44,355 bases of DNA, taken from contig CACYUI010000012.1 in the NCBI GenBank assembly GCA_902777605.1, positions 1-44,355 of the forward strand, given 5' to 3'. The translations under genes were made by a program, and so were the position numbers. The number at the start of each line of letters is the position of its first letter. The first letter of the stretch is position 1. The stretch is from an uncultured bacterium (GTDB taxonomy: Bacteria > Cyanobacteriota > Vampirovibrionia > Gastranaerophilales > Gastranaerophilaceae). Under the pieces are notes generated by a model that was not told the origin of the DNA, did no database searches, and worked only from the letters and a program-made list of their open reading frames with translations. Of this stretch, positions 40,912 to 44,355 are shown piece by piece.

Positions 40912-42576
40912 TTACACAATAGCACCATGTGAGGCATCACTTACTGTTCTTGCATATTTTCCCAAAAATCCTTTGTCCTTAATTATGTATGGTTTTAATT
41001 TACTCTTGCGTTCTTCTAATGTTTTTTCATCTACAAGTAAATCAAGAGAGCGTTTGTTTATATCAATTTTTATTTTGTCCCCGTCTTCAATTAGCGCTAT
41101 AACGCCGCCATTTGCAGCTTCAGGACAAATATGTCCCACGCAAATTCCTCTTGTGCCGCCGGAAAATCTTCCGTCAGTAATTAATGCAGCTTTTGTTCCC
41201 AAACCTTTTCCTACAAGAAGTGAAGTTGGGGCAAGCATTTCTCTCATTCCGGGACCGCCTTTTGGACCTTCGTATCGGATTACCACAACATCTCCTTCTT
41301 TTATTTTGTCGTTTTCAAGAGCTTTCATGGCCTCTTCTTCAGAATCAAATGTTTTTGCCACTCCTTCAAACTCATAGCAGCTTGGATCTACTGCAGAAAT
41401 TTTTATCACAGAGCCTTCTGATGCGATGTTTCCGTATAAAATTCCAAGTCCCGGTTTTGTTGTGAAAGGTTCTGAATAATCGTGAATTACAGATTTATCC
41501 GCATATGCATTCTTAACAATTTCACTTGTTTTAGAAAGAGTTACCCCTTCTAAATCTTTAAATTCGGGAATGCTTTTGAGAAGTTCTTTTAATACTGCGT
41601 TTACTCCGCCTGCATTATGAAAAGCAGACATAGTAATATTATTAGATGGTTCAAGCTTAACAAATTGATGAATTTTGTGCGACAATTCTTCAAAATCTTT
41701 TAATGAAACACCATTTTTATCATCCAGTCCTGCAGCATTAGATAGAGCTAAAATGTGCAAAAATGAGTTTGTTGAACCGCCCATTCCAAGGTCGGCAATA
41801 ATGGCATTTCTTAAAGAATCCTTGTTGATAATATCCAATGGATATTTACCCCTGCGGACAAGCTCAACTATTTGTACTCCGCTTTCAAAAGCGATTCTGC
41901 GTTTTTCGGATGAAACGGCAGGAGCTGTTGCGCAGTGAGGAAGACTCATCCCCATAACTTCTGTTAAACAAGCCATTGTATTTGCTGTATATAGCCCTTG
42001 ACAAGCTCCTGCTGAAGGACAAGAAGCTTCTTCAAGCTCTAGTAATCGATTTTCATCTATTTCACCATTTCGATATTTTCCTATAGCTTCAAAGGCGCCT
42101 TTAATCATAGTGAGTTTTTCGCACTTACTTTCACCGTCAAGCATAGGACCTGCAGTGACGATTATAGTCGGGATGTTTATTCTTGCAGCAGCAATAAGCA
42201 TTCCGGGGGTAATTTTGTCACAATTTGAAAGCAACACTAAACCGTCAAGCTGATGAGCATTAGCTACTGTTTCAACACAATCTGCAATTAAGTCGCGAGA
42301 AGGAAGAGAGTAGCGCATTCCTTCGTGTCCCATAGCTATCCCGTCACAAACTGCAGGAACGCCAAAAATAAAAGCCTGACCGCCGCCTGTATGTATGCCT
42401 TTTTCAATTTGCCTTTCCAAATCTCTCATTCCGATATGTCCCGGAATTAAGTCAGAAAAAGAACTTGCTATACCGATAAACGGTGCTTGCATATTTTTCT
42501 TAGAAACACCTGTTGCCATCAAAAGACTTCTGTGTGGTGTTTTTGCAATTCCTTTTTTTATATTGTCACTTCTCAT
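40912..42576 (-). CDS. ilvD: Dihydroxy-acid dehydratase
   Basis: 554 aa. Converts dihydroxy acids to keto acids in valine, leucine and isoleucine synthesis. Cluster cysteines are Cys119 ([12 protein letters not shown]) and Cys192 (AGACQGLY). At the third position PCN of [2Fe-2S] enzymes the sequence reads IPGHIG, as in E. coli, so an oxygen-sensitive [4Fe-4S] type is expected. [20 protein letters not shown] is present. AGGAG precedes the ATG. No other ilv gene is next to it. Confidence 0.97.
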   Translation of the reverse strand: MRSDNIKKGIAKTPHRSLLMATGVSKKNMQAPFIGIASSFSDLIPGHIGMRDLERQIEKGIHTGGGQAFIFGVPAVCDGIAMGHEGMRYSLPSRDLIADCVETVANAHQLDGLVLLSNCDKITPGMLIAAARINIPTIIVTAGPMLDGESKCEKLTMIKGAFEAIGKYRNGEIDENRLLELEEASCPSAGACQGLYTANTMACLTEVMGMSLPHCATAPAVSSEKRRIAFESGVQIVELVRRGKYPLDIINKDSLRNAIIADLGMGGSTNSFLHILALSNAAGLDDKNGVSLKDFEELSHKIHQFVKLEPSNNITMSAFHNAGGVNAVLKELLKSIPEFKDLEGVTLSKTSEIVKNAYADKSVIHDYSEPFTTKPGLGILYGNIASEGSVIKISAVDPSCYEFEGVAKTFDSEEEAMKALENDKIKEGDVVVIRYEGPKGGPGMREMLAPTSLLVGKGLGTKAALITDGRFSGGTRGICVGHICPEAANGGVIALIEDGDKIKIDINKRSLDLLVDEKTLEERKSKLKPYIIKDKGFLGKYARTVSDASHGAIV

Positions 42577-42762
42577 GAACTAATACTCCTTAAACTTTAA
42601 CATTATTTTATCATGCTAAAGTTTTTGTTTTGACTAAGCAAAAAGAAAAAGAAATTTATATTGTTAACATTTCTTTACAAACCCCTAAAAACATGGCAAT
42701 TCTTGAACTTAAGTTGACTTTATATATATAAGGTTACTTGTAAGATAAGGTTTATTGCAGAA

Positions 42763-44151
42763 ATGGGATTATCTCCGATTAATTCACAACTTGCGAATAT
42801 GGAATTTATGCTCTATGGTGGTGCTTCAGGGCTAAATTCAAATGTTCCGAGTGTATACAATGGCTATAGAGCAAACGCATATAACTGCAATCCTTCTTTT
42901 ATGGGTGGTTATGGATATGGTTATAACCCTGCAATGAATGGTTATTATAATCCTTCAGTTTTCACAAATCCTCAAACAGCAGCTGCAACTGCTGCAGGTT
43001 TGGGAGCAGCTGCAGGAGCAGCAGCAACCGCAGCACAAGGAATTTCAGAACAAGATTTGAATGTTCTTGCTGATTATGCAACAAAGATTAATGAAGGCGG
43101 AGAAACATTCGGTGGTGCTTTGATGGGTGGTTTAACATTTGCAGCATTTGAAAATATGCAAAATGTTAAACATCCGTTTAATGCTATTCAAGGTATGAAA
43201 CAAGCAAGTGAAGTATTTGATTTAAAAAATGCTCAAATAAAAGCTCTATGGGAATCAAACCCTGAACTTATGCAAAGAGCATATTCTCAAACGCAAGCTG
43301 CATACAGAAGAATGGGAAGCAAATGGGCTGGCATCCACAATTGGTTTGCAAAACCATTCTCTGATAAAAAAATAATATCAGGTACTAATTTAACAGAAAA
43401 ACAATATGTAGAAAGTATTATTAAAAAACTTCAAACAGAAATATGCAAAGGTGCAAATGCGGACAAAGAAGTTATTGCAAAATTAACAGAGCAATTAAAA
43501 GCAGCAAGAGGAATGGATGGTTACATTCCTTCCGCTTGGAATTGGGTAAAAAATCATACTTGGAACAAAATTGTATCGGGTTCTGCAAAGGCAAAGAACT
43601 ATGATGCATCAGAAAGAATTGCAAGAAAAGCAAATCAAATTAATGAAGGAACAAAAGTTCTCTCTGCAGGGGCTAAATTTGCAAAAGAATTCAAAGGCTG
43701 GTTCATATTTGAATCTTTAATTGAAGGTGTAACAAAGGTTCTTCCGACATATATGGAAGGCGGAGCAGATTCAGGCAACAAACAACTGCTTCAATCAGGA
43801 GCTAAGGCAGCAGCTTCTGCAGCAGGTTGGTCAGCAGGTCGTTTAGCAGGCGGTGTACTTGGAGCTAAAGCAGGTGCGGCAATTGGTACAATGTTTGGTC
43901 CGGGAATAGGTACAGCGGTCGGTTCAGTTGTTGGATTTGCTTGCGGATGTGTGGGTTCTTGGCTTGCAAACAAAGGTTTAAAAGCTATTATGGGCAAGGA
44001 TGAATCTGAAAAGTTAGCTGAAGCTAAAATGAAAAAAACTCAAGAAGGTCAAACTCAACTTGTGCAACTCGCTTATCAAAAAGCTATGAGTGGTGAAGCT
44101 CCAAAAGAAGTTGTAAATTCTCTTCAAAATGTAATGAAACAAATCGCATAA
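42763..44151 (+). CDS. Gly/Ala-rich protein with a glycine-zipper segment
   Basis: 462 aa. Residues 1-70 are Asn/Tyr/Gly-rich (NPSFMGGYGYGYNPAMNGYY); 75-95 are an Ala run (TAAATAAGLGAAAGAAATAA); 110-335 are mixed helical; about 345-410 are a glycine zipper (GGVLGAKAGAAIGTMFGPG, GTAVGSVVGFACGCVGSW) able to insert in membranes; the C-terminus is Lys-rich. It may be a surface or membrane-inserting protein. The zipper type occurs in colicin-like and outer-membrane proteins. No clear signal peptide. AAGG is 14 bases before the ATG. A terminator follows. No family recognised. Confidence 0.8.
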   Translation: MGLSPINSQLANMEFMLYGGASGLNSNVPSVYNGYRANAYNCNPSFMGGYGYGYNPAMNGYYNPSVFTNPQTAAATAAGLGAAAGAAATAAQGISEQDLNVLADYATKINEGGETFGGALMGGLTFAAFENMQNVKHPFNAIQGMKQASEVFDLKNAQIKALWESNPELMQRAYSQTQAAYRRMGSKWAGIHNWFAKPFSDKKIISGTNLTEKQYVESIIKKLQTEICKGANADKEVIAKLTEQLKAARGMDGYIPSAWNWVKNHTWNKIVSGSAKAKNYDASERIARKANQINEGTKVLSAGAKFAKEFKGWFIFESLIEGVTKVLPTYMEGGADSGNKQLLQSGAKAAASAAGWSAGRLAGGVLGAKAGAAIGTMFGPGIGTAVGSVVGFACGCVGSWLANKGLKAIMGKDESEKLAEAKMKKTQEGQTQLVQLAYQKAMSGEAPKEVVNSLQNVMKQIA

Positions 44152-44186
44152 AAATAACTATCATAAATACCTTATTAAATTAACCT

Positions 44187-44212
44187 CCCCTTTGTATAAC
44201 AAAGGGGTTTTT
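44187..44212 (+). terminator. Terminator of the glycine-zipper gene
   Basis: CCCCTTTGT / ACAAAGGGG (44187-44195 with 44199-44207) is a 9-bp stem followed by TTTTTATT. Confidence 0.85.
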
Positions 44213-44218
44213 ATTATT

Positions 44219-44355
44219 TTGCTTTGCACAAAAATAAATATTTTGGTGCAAAAGTCGTCAATACTTTTAGTATTGTCAACTTTAGTCAAAAAGAAAAAGG
44301 AAAAACACGCGACTAAATAAACAACCACATCACCCTTCGGGTGAAATATTAAATA
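44219..44355. other. Window end without a gene; two small hairpins
   Basis: CAATACT/AGTATTG at about 44259-44275 is a 7-bp stem bordered by TTGAC on the minus strand. TCACCC/GGGTGA at 44330-44344 is a 6-bp stem. Neither has a T-run. No gene is visible. Confidence 0.4.

Noticed and set aside
42705..42762. TTGACT with a downstream TATATA stretch as a promoter of the 42763 gene
   Set aside because: The spacing between the -35-like word and any good -10 is not 16-18 bp, so it is not listed.
1..44355. CRISPR array
   Set aside because: No regularly spaced repeats with unique spacers; the phased CAT words are too short and contiguous.

Overview
This AT-rich window looks like the chromosome of a gut Gastranaerophilales (Melainabacteria/Vampirovibrionia, the non-photosynthetic sister group of Cyanobacteria). 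The lineage call is an inference. It rests on low GC, a DapL-type aminotransferase beside a meso-DAP-type MurE (DNPR motif), and several small orphan proteins of a style I associate with that order (short N-terminus, then an NF/SF-[KQR] motif). No rRNA gene or marker was available to test it.

Region 1 (1-14184) is accessory DNA. An integrative element of about 13.6 kb (529-14154) sits in the 3' half of a tRNA-Gly(GCC) gene (14110-14184, minus strand). It is bounded by a 42-bp exact direct repeat. At the tRNA end it carries a tyrosine integrase, an AlpA/Xis-like HTH protein and a replication-type module: a gene II/X-like putative Rep, a winged-helix protein and a DUF3102-like protein. Its cargo is a defence-type cluster on the minus strand: mcrB, mcrC, a two-TM protein and a RES-domain protein in one tight operon. 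A DUF3800 gene follows, with its own promoter and a terminator-like leader. A serine recombinase lies near the distal end. The 5'-most 530 bases hold an earlier scar: two copies of a [63-bp repeat, terminator, tRNA-Gly 3' end] unit.

Region 2 (14305-44151) is mostly core chromosome: dapL, an ABC sugar permease with a GT4 glycosyltransferase, glyS, prfA-ylxR-infB-comEC, ftsI-murE with a short NagA-like gene, a TPR/P-loop gene with rsmG, plsY, yidC, queA, serS and ilvD. Scattered among these are small orphan genes (14305, 28212, 37775, 40563, and perhaps 42763), most of them separately transcribed units with strong ribosome binding sites and terminators. They share a short N-terminal pattern.

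How the genes work together: prfA, ylxR, infB, glyS, serS, queA and rsmG serve translation. dapL, ftsI and murE serve DAP-type peptidoglycan synthesis. yidC and plsY serve the membrane. The most interesting candidate system is the McrBC operon that continues into a membrane protein and a RES (NAD+-degrading toxin family) gene, which suggests restriction coupled to an abortive response. The second is the family of small proteins with a common N-terminal motif.
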